Shown here piece by piece: positions 1 to 15,000 of a stretch of DNA of 64,000 nucleotides. Both the position numbers and the translations under genes were made by a program. The first letter of the stretch is position 1. Each line of letters starts with the position of its first letter. The notes below the pieces were generated by a model that saw only the letters and a list, made by a program, of their open reading frames with translations, ran no database searches and was not told the origin of the DNA. Origin of the DNA: Siphonodentalium dalli (Eukaryota > Mollusca > Scaphopoda > Gadilida > Siphonodentaliidae); assembly GCA_032622095.1 (NCBI GenBank), contig CP136064.1, positions 5,697,512 through 5,761,511 of the forward strand, given 5' to 3'.

Positions 1-3000
1 ACAGTGGCTGAATGGGAGAATCTATTGGTGAGAGACGGGTTAACAGTGAATGAATGGGAGAATCTATTGGTGAGAGACGGGTTAACAGTGGCTGAATGGG
101 AGAATGTATTGGTGAGAGACGGGTTAACAGTGGCTGAATGGGAGAATCTATTGGTGAGAGACGGGTTAACAGCGGCTGAATGGGAGAATCTATTGGTGAG
201 AGACGGGTTAACAGAGGCTGAATGGGAGAATCTATTGGTGAGAGACAGGTTAACAGTGGCTGAATGGGAGAATCTATTGGTGAGAGACGGGTTAACAGAG
301 GCTGAATGGGAGAATCTATTGGTGAGAGACGGGTTAACAGTGAATGAATGGGAGAATCTATTGGTGAGAGACGGGTTAACAGTGAATGAATGGGAGAATG
401 TATTGGTGAGAGACGGGTTAACAGTGGCTGAATGGGAGAATCTATTGGTGAGAGACGGGTTAACAGTGGCTGAATGGGAGAATCTATTGGTGAGAGACGG
501 GTTAACAGTGAATGAATGGGAGAATCTAATGAGGCGAGAGACGGGTTAACAGTGGCTGAATGGGAGAATCTATTGGTGAGAGACGGGTTAACAGTGGCTG
601 AATGGGAGAATCTATTGATGAGAGACGGGTTAACAGTGAATGAATGGGAGAATCTATTGGTGAGAGACGTGTTAACAGTGGCTGAATGGGAGAATCTATT
701 GGTGAGAGACGTGTTAACAGTGGCTGAATGGGAGAATCTATTGGTGAGAGACGGGTTAACAGTGGCTGAATGGGAGAATCTATTGGTGAGAGACGGGTTA
801 ACAGTGAATGAATGTGAGAATCTATTGGTGAGAGACGGGTTAACAGTGTCTGAATGGGAGAATCTATTGGTGAGAGACGGGTTAACAGTGGCTGAATGGG
901 AGAATCTATTGGTGAGAGACGGGTTAACAGTGGCTGAATGGGAGAATCTATTGGTGAGAGACGGGTTAACAGTGAATGAATGTGAGAATCTATTGGTGAG
1001 AGACGGGTTAACCGTGAATGAATGGGAGAATCTATTGGTGAGAGACGGGTTAACAGTGGCTGAATGGGAGAATCTATTGGTGAGAGACGGGTTAACAGTG
1101 AATGAATGGGAGAATCTATTGGTGAGAGACGGGTTAACAGTGGCTGAATGGGAGAATCTATTGGTGAGAGACGGGTTAACAGTGGCTGAATGGGAGAATC
1201 TATTGGTGAGTGACGGGTTAACAGTGGCTGAATGGGAGAATCTATTGGTGAGAGACGGGTTAACAGTGGCTGAATGGGAGAATCTATTGGTGAGAGACGG
1301 GTTAACAGTGGCTGAATGGGAGAATCTATTGGTGAGAGACGGGTTAACAGTGGCTGAATGGGAGAATCTATTGGTGAGAGACGGGTTAACAGTGGCTGAA
1401 TGGGAGAATCTATTGGTGAGAGACGGGTTAACAGTGGCTGAATGGGAGAATCTATTGGTGAGAGACGGGTTAACAGTGGCTGAATGGGAGAATCTATTGG
1501 TGAGAGACGGGTTAACAATGGCTGAATGGGAGAATCTATTGGTGAGAGACGGGTTAACAGTGGCTGAATGGGAGAATCTATTGGTGAGAGACGGGTTAAC
1601 AGTGGCTGAATGGGAGAATCTATTGGTGAGAGACGGGTTAACAATGGCTGAATGGGAGAATCTATTGGTGAGAGACGGGTTAACAGTGGCTGAATGAGAG
1701 AATCTATTGGTGAGAGACGGGTTAACAGTGGCTGAATGAGAGAATCTATTGGTGAGTGACGGGTTAACAGTGGCTGAATGGGAGAATCTATTGGTGAGAG
1801 ACGGGTTAACAGTGGCTGAATGGGAGAATCTATTGGTGAGAGACGAGTTAACAGTGGCTGAATGGGAGAATCTATTGGTGAGAGACGGGTTAACAGTGGC
1901 TGAATGGGAGAATCTATTGATGAGAGACGGGTTAACAGTGGCTGAATGGGAGAATCTATTGGTGAGAGACGGGTTAACAGTGGCTGAATGGGAGAATCTA
2001 TTGGTGAGAGACGGGGTTAACAGAGGCTGAATGGGAGAATCTATTGGTGAGAGACGGGTTAACAGTGGCTGAATGGGAGAATCTATTGGTGAGAGACGGG
2101 TTAACAGTGGCTGAATGGGAGAATCTATTGGTGAGAGACGGGTTAACAGTGGCTGAATGGGAGAATCTATTGATGAGAGACGGGTTAACAGTGGCTGAAT
2201 GGGAGAATCTATTGAGGCGAGACGGGTTAACAGTGAATGAATGGGAGAATCTATTGGTGAGAGACGGGTTAACAGTGGCTGAATGGGAGAATCTATTGGT
2301 GAGAGACGGGTTAACAGTGGCTGAATGAGAGAATCTATTGGTGAGAGACGGGTTAACAGTGGCTGAATGGGAGAATCCATTGGTGAGAGACGGGTTAACA
2401 GTGGCTGAATGGGAGAATCTATTGGTGAGAGACGGGTTAACAGTGGCTGAATGGGAGAATCTATTGGTGAGAGACGGGTTAACAGTGGCTGAATGGGAGA
2501 ATCTATTGAGGTGAGAGACGGGTTAACAGTGAATGAATGGGAGAATCTATTGGTGAGAGACGGGTTAACAGTGGCTGAATGGGAGAATCTATTGGTGAGA
2601 GACGGGTTAACAGTGGCTGAATGGGAGAATCTATTGGTGAGAGACGGGTTAACAGTGGCTGAATGGGAGAATCTATTGGTGAGAGACGGGTTAACAGTGG
2701 CTGAATGAGAGAATCTATTGGTGAGAGACGGGTTAACAGTGGCTGAATGGGAGAATCTATTGGTGAGAGACGGGTTAACAGTGGCTGAATGGGAGAATCT
2801 ATTGGTGAGAGACGGGTTAACAGTGGCTGAATGGGAGAATCTATTGGTGAGAGACGGGTTAACAGTGGCTGAATGGGAGAATCTATTGAGGTGAGAGACG
2901 GGTTAACAGTGAATGAATGGGAGAATCTATTGGTGAGAGACGGGTTAACAGTGGCTGAATGGGAGAATCTATTGGTGAGAGACGGGTTAACAGTGGCTGA

Positions 3001-6000
3001 ATGGGAGAATCTATTGGTGAGAGACGGGTTAACAGTGGCTGAATGGGAGAATCTATTGGTGAGAGACGGGTTAACAGTGGCTGAATGGGAGAATCTATTG
3101 GTGAGAGACGGGTTAACAGTGGCTGAATGGGAGAATCTATTGGTGAGAGACGGGTTAACAGTGGCTGAATGGGAGAATCTATTGGTGAGAGACGGGTTAA
3201 CAGTGGCTGAATGGGAGAATCTATTGGTGAGAGACGGGTTAACAGTGAATGAATGGGAGAATCTATTGGTGAGAGACGGGTTAACAGTGAATTAATGGGA
3301 GAATCTATTGGTGAGAGACGGGTTAACAGTGGCTGAATGGGAGAATCTATTGGTGAGAGATGGGTTAACGGTGGCTGAATGGGAGAATCTATTGAGGTGA
3401 GAGCGGGTTAACAGTGGCTGAATGGGTGAATCTATTGGTGAGAGACGGGTTAACAGTGGCTGAATGGGAGAATCTATTGGTGAGAGACGGGTTAACAGTG
3501 AATGAATGGGAGAATCTATTGGTGAGAGACGGGTTAACAGTGGCTGAATGGGTGAATCTATTGGTGAGAGACGGGTTAACAGTGGCTGAATGGGAGAATC
3601 TATTGGTGAGAGACGGGTTAACAGTGGCTGAATGGGAGAATCTATTGAGGTGAGAGACGGGTTAACAGTGGCTGAATGGGAGAATCTATTGGTGAGAGAC
3701 GGGTTAACAGTGGCTGAATGGGAGAATCTATTGGTGAGAGACGGGTTAACAGTGGCTGAATGGGAGAATCTATTGGTGAGAGACGGGTTAACAGTGGCTG
3801 AATGGGAGAATCTATTGGTGAGAGACGGGTTAACAGTGGCTGAATGGGAGAATCTATTGGTGAGAGACGGGTTAACAGTGAATGAATGGGAGAATCTATT
3901 GGTGAGAGACGGGTTAACAGTGGCTGAATGGGAGAATCTATTGGTGAGAGACGGGTTAACAGTGGCTGAATGGGAGAATCTATTGGTGAGAGACGGGTTA
4001 ACAGTGGCTGAATGGGAGAATCTATTGGTGAGAGACGGGTTAACAGTGGCTGAATGGGAGAATCTATTGGTGAGAGACGGGTTAACAGTGGCTGAATGGG
4101 AGAATCTATTGGTGAGAGACGGGTTAACAGTGGCTGAATGGGAGAATCTATTGGTGAGAGACGGGTTAACAGTGAATGAATGGGAGAATCTATTGGTGAG
4201 AGACGGGTTAACAGTGGCTGAATGAGAGAATCTATTGGTGAGAGACGGGTTAACAGTGGCTGAATGGGAGAATCTATTGGTGAGAGACGGGTTAACAGTG
4301 GCTGAATGGGAGAATCTATTGGTGAGAGACGGGTTAACAGTGGCTGAATGGGAGAATCTATTGGTGAGAGACGGGTTAACAGTGACTGAATGGGAGAATC
4401 TATTGGTGAGAGACGGGTTAACAGTGGCTGAATGGGAGAATCTATTGGTGAGAGACGGGTTAACAGTGGCTGAATGGGAGAATCTATTGAGGCGAGACGG
4501 GTTAACAGTGGCTGAATGGGAGAATCTATTGGTGAGAGACGGGTTAACAGTGAATGAATGGGAGAATATATTGATGAGAGACGGGTTAACAGTGGCTGAA
4601 TGGGAGAATCTATTGGTGAGAGACGGGTTAACAGTGGCTGAATGGGAGAATCTATTGGTGAGAGACGGGTTAACAGTGGCTGAATGGGAGAATCTATTGG
4701 TGAGAGACGGGTTAACAGTGGCTGAATGGGAGAATCTATTGGTGAGAGACGGGTTAACAGTGGCTGAATGGGAGAATCTATTGGTGAGAGACGGGTTAAC
4801 AGTGGCTGAATGGGAGAATCTATTGGTGAGAGACGGGTTAACAGTGGCTGAATGGGAGAATCTATTGGTGAGAGACGGGTTAACAGTGAATGAATGGGAG
4901 AATCTATTGGTGAGAGACGGGTTAACAGTGGCTGAATGGGAGAATCTATTGGTGAGAGACGGGCTAACAGTGGCTGAATGGGAGAATCTATTGGTGAGAG
5001 ACGGGTTAACAGTGGCTGAATGGGAGAATCTATTGAGGCGAGACGGGTTAACAGTGGCTGAATGGGAGAATCTATTGGTGAGAGACGGGTTAACAGTGAA
5101 TGAATGGGAGAATATATTGATGAGAGACGGGTTAACAGTGGCTGAATGGGAGAATCTATTGGTGAGAGACGGGTTAACAGTGGCTGAATGGGAGAATCTA
5201 TTGGTGAGAGACGGGTTAACAGTGGCTGAATGGGAGAATCTATTGGTGAGAGACGGGTTAACAGTGGCTGAATGGGAGAATCTATTGGTGAGAGACGGGT
5301 TAACAGTGGCTGAATGGGAGAATCTATTGGTGAGAGACGGGTTAACAGTGAATGAATGGGAGAATCTATTGGTGAGAGACGGGTTAACAGTGGCTGAATG
5401 GGAGAATCTATTGGTGAGAGACGGGCTAACAGTGGCTGAATGGGAGAATGTATTGATGAGAGACGGGTTAACAGTGGCTGAATGGGAGAATCTATTGGTG
5501 AGAGACGGGTTAACAGTGGCTGAATGGGAGAATCTATTGGTGAGAGACGAGTTAACAGTGGCTGAATGGGAGAATCTATTGGTGAGAGACGGGTTAACAG
5601 TGGCTGAATGGGAGAATCTATTGGTGAGAGACAGGTTAACAGTGGCTGAATGGGAGAATCTATTGGTGAGAGACGGGTTAACAGTGGCTGAATGGGAGAA
5701 TCTATTGGTGAGAGACGGGTTAACAGTGAATGAATGGGAGAATCTATTGGAGAGTGACGGGTTAACAGTGGCTGAATGGGAGAATCTATTGGTGAGAGAC
5801 GGGTTAACAGTGGCTGAATGGGAGAATCTATTGGTGAGAGACGGGTTAACAGTGGCTGAATGGGAGAATCTATTGGTGAGAGACGGGTTAACAGTGGCTG
5901 AATGGGAGAATCTATTGGTGAGAGACGGGTTAACAGTGGCTGAATGGGAGAATCTATTGGTGAGAGACGGGTTAACAGTGGCTGAATGGGAGAATCTATT

Positions 6001-9000
6001 GGTGAGAGACGGGTTAACAGTGGCTGAATGGGAGAATCTATTAGTGAGAGACGTGTTAACAGTGGCTGAATGGGAGAATCTATTGGTGAGAGACGGGCTA
6101 ACAATGGCTGAATGGGAGAATCTATTGGTGAGAGACGGGTTAACAGTGGCTGAATGGGAGAATCTATTGGTGAGAGACGGGTTAACAGTGAATGAATGGG
6201 AGAATCTATTGGAGAGTGACGGGTTAACAGTGGCTGAATGGGAGAATCTATTGGTGAGAGACGGGTTAACAGTGAATGAATGGGAGAATCTATTGGTGAG
6301 AGACGGGTTAACAGTGGCTGAATGGGAGAATCTATTGGTGAGAGACGGGTTAACAGTGGCTGAATGGGAGAATCTATTGGTGAGAGACGGGTTAACAGTG
6401 GCTGAATGGGAGAATCTATTGGTGAGAGACGGGTTAACAGTGGCTGAATGGGAGAATCTATTGGTGAGAGACGAGTTAACAGTGGCTGAATGGGAGAATC
6501 TATTGGTGAGAGACGGGTTAACAGTGGCTGAATGGGAGAATCTATTGGTGAGAGACGGGTTAACAGTGGCTGAATGGGAGAATCTATTGGTGAGAGACGG
6601 GTTAACAGTGGCTGAATGGGAGAATCTATTGGTGAGAGACGGGTTAACAGTGGCTGAATGGGAGAATCTATTGGTGAGAGACGGGTTAACAGTGAATGAA
6701 TGGGAGAATCTATTGGTGAGAGACAGGTTAACAGTGGCTGAATGGGAGAATCTATTGGTGAGAGACGGGTTAACAGTGGCTGAATGGGAGAATCTATTGG
6801 TGAGAGACGGGTTAACAGTGAATGAATGGGAGAATCTATTGGTGAGAGACAGGTTAACAGTGAATGAATGGGAGAATCTATTGAGGTGAGAGACGGGTTA
6901 ACAGTGGCTGAATGGGAGAATCTATTGGTGAGAGACGGGTTAACAGTGGCTGAATGGGAGAATCTATTGGTGAGAGACGGGCTAACAGTGGCTGAATGGG
7001 AGAATCTATTGGTGAGAGACGGGTTAACAGTGAATGAATGGGAGAATCTATTGGTGAGAGACGGGTTAACAGTGGCTGAATGGGAGAATCTATTGAGGTG
7101 AGAGACGGGTTAACAGTGAATGAATGGGAGAATCTATTGGTGAGAGACGGGTTAACAGTGAATGAATGGGAGAATCTATTGGTGAGAGACGGGTTAACAG
7201 TGGCTGAATGGGAGAATCTATTGAGGTGAGAGACGGGTTAACAGTGAATGAATGGGAGAATCTATTGGTGAGAGACGGGCTAACAGTGGCTGAATGGGAG
7301 AATCTATTGGTGAGAGACGGGTTAACAGTGAATGAATGGGAGAATCTATTGGTGAGAGACGGGTTAACAGTGGCTGAATGGAAGAATCTATTGGTGAGAG
7401 ACGGGTTAACAGTGGCTGAATGGGAGAATCTATTGGTGAGAGACGGGTTAACAGTGACTGAATGGGAGAATCTATAGGTGAGAGACGGGTTAACAGTGGC
7501 TAAATGGGAGAATCTATTGGTGAGAGACGGGTTAACAGTGGCTGAATGGGAGAATCTATTGGTGAGAGACGGGTTAACAGTGGCTGAATGGGAGAATCTA
7601 TTGGTGAGAGACGGGTTAACAGTGGCTGAATGGAAGAATCTATTGGTGAGAGACGGGTTAACAGTGGCTGAATGGGAGAATCTATTGGTGAGAGACGGGT
7701 TAACAGTGAATGAATGGGAGAATCTATTGGTGAGAGACGGGTTAACAGTGAATGAATGGGAGAATCTATTGGTGAGAGACGGGTTAACAGTGGCTGAATG
7801 GGAGAATCTATTGGTGAGAGACGGGTTAACAGTGGCTGAATGGGAGAATCTATTGGTGAGAGACGGGTTAACAGTGAATGAATGGGAGAATCTATTGGTG
7901 AGTGACGGGTTAACAGTGAATGAATGGGAGAATCTATTGGTGAGAGACGGGTTAACAGTGGCTGAATGGGAGAATCTATTGGTGAGAGACGGGTTAACAG
8001 TGGCTGAATGGGAGAATCTATTGGTGAGAGACGGGTTAACAGTGGCTGAATGGGAGAATCTATTGGTGAGAGACGGGTTAACAGTGGCTGAATGGGAGAA
8101 TCTATTGGTGAGAGACGGGTTAACAGTGGCTGAATGGGAGAATCTATTGGTGAGATACGGGTTAACAGTGGCTGAATGGGAGAATCTATTGGTGAGAGAC
8201 GGGTTAACAGTGGCTGAATGGGAGAATCTATTGGTGAGAGACGGGTTAACAGTGGCTGAATGGGAGAATCTATTGGTGAGAGACGGGTTAACAGTGACTG
8301 AATGGGAGAATCTATTGGTGAGAGACGGGTTAACAGTGGCTGAATGGGAGAATCTATTGGTGAGAGACAGGTTAACAGTGAATGAATGGGAGAATCTATT
8401 GAGGCGAGAGCGGGTTAACAGTGGCTGAATGGGAGAATCTATTGGTGAGAGACGGGTTAACAGTGAATGAATGGGAGAATCTATTGAGGTGAGAGACGGG
8501 TTAACAGTGGCCGAATGGGAGAATCTATTGGTGAGAGCGGGTTAACAGTGGCTGAATGGGAGAATCTATTGGTGAGTGACGGGTTAACAGTGGCCGAATG
8601 GGAGAATCTATTGGTGAGAGCGGGTTAACAGTGGCTGAATGGGAGAATCTATTGGTGAGAGCGGGTTAACAGTGGCTGAATGGGAGAATCTATTGGTGAG
8701 AGACGGGTTAACAGTGGCTGAATGGGAGAATCTATTGGTGAGAGACGGGTTAACAGTGGCTGAATGGGAGAATCTATTGGTGAGAGACGGGTTAACAGTG
8801 GCTGAATGGGAGAATCTATTGGTGAGAGACGGGTTAACAGTGGCTGAATGGGAGAATCTATTGGTGAGAGACGGGTTAACAGTGGCTGAATGGGAGAATC
8901 TATTGGTGAGAGACGGGTTAACAGTGGCTGAATGGGAGAATCTATTGGTGAGAGATGGGTTAACAGTGGCTGAATGGGAGAATCTATTGGTGAGAGACGG

Positions 9001-12000
9001 GTTAACAGTGGCTGAATGGGAGAATCTATTGGTGAGAGACGGGTTAACAGTGGCTGAATGGGAGAATCTATTGGTGAGAGACGGGTTAACAGTGAATGAA
9101 TGGGAGAATCTATTGGTGAGAGACGGGTTAACAGTGGCTGAATGGGAGAATCTATTGGTGAGAGACGGGTTAACAGTGGCTGAATGGGAGAATCTATTGG
9201 TGAGAGACGGGTTAACAGTGGCTGAATGGGAGAATCTATTGGTGAGAGACGGGTTAACAGTGGCTGAATGGGAGAATCTATTGGTGAGAGACGGGTTAAC
9301 AGTGGCTGAATGGGAGAATCTATTGGTGAGAGACGGGTTAACAGTGGCTGAATGGGAGAATCTATTGGTGAGAGACGGGTTAACAGTGACTGAATGAGAG
9401 AATCTATTGAGGTGAGAGACGGGTTAACAGTGGCTGAATGGGAGAATCTATTGGTGAGAGACGGGTTAACAGTGGCTGAATGGGAGAATCTATTGATGAG
9501 AGACGGGTTAACAGTGGCTGAATGGGAGAATCTATTGGTGAGAGACGGGTTAACAGTGGCTGAATGGGAGAATCTATTGGTGAGAGACGGGTTAACAGTG
9601 GCTGAATGGGAGAATCTATTGGTGAGAGACGGGTTAACAGTGGCTGAATGGGAGAATGTATTGGTTAGAGACGGGTTAACAGTGGCTGAATGGGAGAATG
9701 TATTGGTGAGAGACGGGTTAACAGTGGCTGAATGGGAGAATGTATTGGTGAGAGACGGGTTAACAGTGGCTGAATGGGAGAATCTATTGGTGAGAGACGG
9801 GTTAACAGTGGCTGAATGGGAGAATCTATTGGTGAGAGACGGGTTAACAGTGACTGAATGAGAGAATCTATTGAGGTGAGAGACGGGTTAACAGTGGCTG
9901 AATGGGAGAATCTATTGGTGAGAGACGGGTTAACAGTGGCTGAATGGGAGAATCTATTGATGAGAGACGGGTTAACAGTGGCTGAATGGGAGAATCTATT
10001 GGTGAGAGACGGGTTAACAGTGGCTGAATGGGAGAATCTATTGGTGAGAGACGGGTTAACAGTGGCTGAATGGGAGAATCTATTGGTGAGAGACGGGTTA
10101 ACAGTGGCTGAATGGGAGAATCTATTGGTGAGAGACGGGTTAACAGTGGCTGAATGGGAGAATGTATTGGTGAGAGACGGGTTAACAGTGGCTGAATGGG
10201 AGAATGTATTGGTGAGAGACGGGTTAACAGTGGCTGAATGGGAGAATGTATTGGTGAGAGACGGGTTAACAGTGGCTGAATGGGAGAATCTATTGGTGAG
10301 AGACGGGTTAACAGTGGCTGAATGGGAGAATCTATTGGTGAGAGACGGGTTAACAGTGGCTGAATGGGAGAATCTATTGGTGAGAGACGGGTTAACAGTG
10401 ACTGAATGGGAGAATCTATTGAGGCGAGACGGGTTAACAGTGGCTGAATGGGAGAATCTATTGGTGAGTGACGGGTTAACAGTGGCTGAATGGGAGAATC
10501 TATTGGTGAGAGACAGGTTAACAGTGGCTGAATGGGAGAATCTATTGGTGAGAGACGGGTTAACAGTGGCTGAATGGGAGAATGTATTGGTGAGAGACGG
10601 GTTAACAGTGGCTGAATGGGAGAATCTATTGGTGAGAGACGGGTTAACAGTGGCTGAATGGGAGAATCTATTGGTGAGAGACGGGTTAACAGTGGCTGAA
10701 TGGGAGAATCTATTGGTGAGAGACGGGTTAACAGTGGCTGAATGGGAGAATCTATTGAGGCGAGACGGGTTAACAGTGGCTGAATGGGAGAATCTATTGG
10801 TGAGAGACGGGTTAACAGTGACTGAATGGGAGAATCTATTGAGGCGAGACGGGTTAACAGTGGCTGAATGGGAGAATCTATTGGTGAGTGACGGGTTAAC
10901 AGTGGCTGAATGGGAGAATCTATTGGTGAGAGACAGGTTAACAGTGGCTGAATGGGAGAATCTATTGGTGAGAGACGGGTTAACAGTGGCTGAATGGGAG
11001 AATCTATTGAGGCGAGACAGGTTAACAGTGGCTGAATGGGAGAATCTATTGGTGAGAGACGGGTTAACAGTGACTGAATGGGAGAATCTATTGAGGCGAG
11101 ACGGGTTAACAGTGGCTGAATGGGAGAATCTATTGGTGAGTGACGGGTTAACAGTGGCTGAATGGGAGAATCTATTGGTGAGAGACAGGTTAACAGTGGC
11201 TGAATGGGAGAATCTATTGGTGAGAGACGGGTTAACAGTGGCTGAATGGGAGAATCTATTGGTGAGTGACGGGTTAACAGTGGCTGAATGGGAGAATCTA
11301 TTGGTGAGAGACGGGTTAACAGTGGCTGAATGGGAGAATCTATTGGTGAGAGACGGGTTAACAGTGGCTGAATGGGAGAATCTATTGGTGAGTGACGGGT
11401 TAACAGTGGCTGAATGGGAGAATCTATTGGTGAGAGACGGGTTAACAGTGGCTGAATGGGAGAATCTATTGGTGAGTGACGGGTTAACAGTGGCTGAATG
11501 GGAGAATCTATTGGTGAGAGACGGGTTAACAGTGGCTGAATGGGAGAATCTATTGGTGAGTGACGGGTTAACAGTGGCTGAATGGGAGAATCTATTGGTG
11601 AGAGACGGGTTAACAGTGGCTGAATGGGAGAATCTATTGGTGAGAGACGGGTTAACAGTGGCTGAATGGGAGAATCTATTGGTGAGTGACGGGTTAACAG
11701 TGGCTGAATGGGAGAATCTATTGGTGAGAGACGGGTTAACAGTGGCTGAATGGGAGAATCTATTGGTGAGAGACGGGTTAACAGTGGCTGAATGGGAGAA
11801 TCTATTGGTGAGTGACGGGTTAACAGTGGCTGAATGGGAGAATCTATTGGTGAGAGACGGGTTAACAGTGGCTGAATGGGAGAATCTATTGGTGAGAGAC
11901 GGGTTAACAGTGGCTGAATGGGAGAATCTATTGGTGAGAGACGGGTTAACAGTGGCTGAATGGGAGAATCTATTGGTGAGAGACGGGTTAACAGTGAATG

Positions 12001-15000
12001 AATGGGAGAATCTATTGGTGAGAGACGGGTTAACAGTGGCTGAATGGGAGAATCTATTGGTGAGAGACGGGTTAACAGTGAATGAATGGGGGAATCTATT
12101 GAGGCGAGACGGGTTAACAGTGGCTGAATGGGAGAATCTATTGGTGAGAGACGGGTTAACTGTGGCTGAATGGGAGAATCTATTGGTGAGAGACGGGTTA
12201 ACAGTGACTGAATGGGAGAATCTATAGGTGAGAGACGGGTTAACAGTGGCTGAATGGGAGAATCTATTGGTGAGAGACGGGTTAACAGTGGCTGAATGGG
12301 AGAATCTATTGGTGAGAGACGGGTTAACAGTGGCTGAATGGGAGAATCTATTGGTGAGAGACGGGTTAACAGTGGCTGAATGGGAGAATCTATTGAGGCG
12401 AGACGGGTTAACTGTGGCTGAATGGGAGAATCTATTGGTGAGAGACGGGTTAACAGTGGCTGAATGGGAGAATCTATTGGTGAGAGACGGGTTAACATGG
12501 CTGAATGATAGAATCTATTGGTGAGAGACGGGTTAACAGTGAATGAATGGGAGAATCTATTGGTGAGAGACGGGTTAACAGTGGCTGAATGGGAGAATCT
12601 ATTGGTGAGAGACGGGTTAACAGTGGCTGAATGGGAGAATCTATTGGTGAGAGACGGGTTAACAGTGGCTGAATGGGAGAATCTATTGGTGAGTGACGGG
12701 TTAACAGTGGCTGAATGGGAGAATCTATTGGTGAGAGACGGGTTAACAGTGGCTGAATGGGAGAATCTATTGGTGAGAGACGGGTTAACAGTGGCTGAAT
12801 GGGAGAATCTATTGGTGAGAGACGGGTTAACAGTGGCTGAATGGGAGAATCTATTGGTGAGTGACGGGTTAACAGTGGCTGAATGGGAGAATCTATTGGT
12901 GAGAGACGGGTTAACAGTGGCTGAATGGGAGAATCTATTGGTGAGAGACGGGTTAACAGTGAATCAATGGGAGAATCTATTGGTGAGAGACGGGTTAACA
13001 GTGAATGAATGGGGGAATCTATTGAGGCGAGACGGGTTAACAGTGGCTGAATGGGAGAATCTATTGGTGAGAGACGGGTTAACTGTGGCTGAATGGGAGA
13101 ATCTATTGGTGAGAGACGGGTTAACAGTGACTGAATGGGAGAATCTATAGGTGAGAGACGGGTTAACAGTGGCTGAATGGGAGAATCTATTGGTGAGAGA
13201 CGGGTTAACAGTGGCTGAATGGGAGAATCTATTGGTGAGAGACGGGTTAACAGTGGCTGAATGGGAGAATCTATTGGTGAGAGACGGGTTAACAGTGGCT
13301 GAATGGGAGAATCTATTGAGGCGAGACGGGTTAACTGTGGCTGAATGGGAGAATCTATTGGTGAGAGACGGGTTAACAGTGGCTGAATGGGAGAATCTAT
13401 TGGTGAGAGACGGGTTAACAGTGGCTGAATGGGAGAATCTATTGGTGAGAGACGGGTTAACAGTGACTGAATGGGAGAATCTATTGGTGAGAGACGGGTT
13501 AACAGTGAATGAATGGGAGAATCTATTGGTGAGAGACGGGTTAACAGTGGCTGAATGGGAGAATCTATTGGTGAGAGACGGGTTAACGGTGGCTGAATGG
13601 GAGAATCTATTGGTGAGAGACGGGTTAACATGGCTGAATGGGAGAATCTATTGGTGAGAGACGGGTTAACATGGCTGAATGAGAGAATCTATTGGTGAGA
13701 GACGGGTTAACAGTGAATGAATGGGAGAATCTATTGGTGAGAGACGGGTTAACAGTGGCTGAATGGGAGAATCTATTGGTGAGAGACGGGTTAACAGTGA
13801 ATGAATGGGAGAATCTATTGGTGAGAGACGGGTTAACAGTGGCTGAATGGGAGAATCTATTGAGGTGAGAGACGGGTTAATAGTGGCTGAATGGGAGAAT
13901 CTATTGGTGAGAGACGGGTTAATAGTGGCTGAATGGGAGAATCTATTGGTGAGAGACGGGTTAACATGGCTGAATGAGAGAATCTATTGAGGTGAGAGAC
14001 GGGTTAACAGTGAATGAATGGGAGAATCTATTGGTGAGAGACGGGTTAACAGTTGCTGAATGGGAGAATCTATTGGTGAGAGACGGGTTAACAGTGGCTG
14101 AATGGGAGAATCTATTGGTGAGAGACGGGTTAACAGTGGCTGAATGGGAGAATCTATTGGTGAGAGACGGGTTAACAGTGAATGAATGGGAGAATCTATT
14201 GGTGAGAGACGGGTTAACAGTGGCTGAATGGGAGAATATATTGGTGAGAGACGGGTTAACTGTGGCTGAATGGGAGAATCTATTGGTGAGAGACGGGTTA
14301 ACAGAGGCTGAATGGGAGAATGTATTGGTGAGAGACGGGTTAACAGAGGCTGAATGGGAGAATCTATTGGTGAGAGACGGGTTAACAGTGGCTGAATGGG
14401 AGAATCTATTGGTGAGAGATGGGTTAACGGTGGCTGAATGGGAGAATGTATTGGTGAGAGACGGGTTAACAGAGGCTGAATGGGAGAATCTATTGGTGAG
14501 AGACGGGTTAACAGTGGCTGAATGGGAGAATCTATTGGTGAGAGACGGGTTAACAGTGGCTGAATGGGAGAATCTATTGGTGAGAGACGGGTTAACAGTG
14601 AATGAATGGGAGAATCTATTGGTGAGAGACGGGTTAACAGTGGCTGAATGGGAGAATCTATTGGTGAGAGATGGGTTAACGGTGGCTGAATGGGAGAATG
14701 TATTGGTGAGAGACGGGTTAACAGAGGCTGAATGGGAGAATCTATTGGTGAGAGACGGGTTAACAGTGGCTGAATGGGAGAATCTATTGGTGAGAGACGG
14801 GTTAACAGTGGCTGAATGGGAGAATCTATTGGTGAGAGACGGGTTAACAGTGAATGAATGGGAGAATCTATTGGTGAGAGACGGGTTAACAGTGGCTGAA
14901 TGGGAGAATATATTGGTGAGAGACGGGTTAACTGTGGCTGAATGGGAGAATCTATTGGTGAGAGACGGGTTAACAGTGGCTGAATGGGAGAATATATTGG

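Noticed and set aside
4235-6889. Very long forward and reverse reading frames over 1-16452 (up to 884 residues; LTVAEWENLLVRDG repeats)
   Set aside because: They follow from a 42-bp stop-free unit. +2 and -2 bp units, in-frame stops, lack of a non-repeat start or end and equal openness on both strands argue against a protein.
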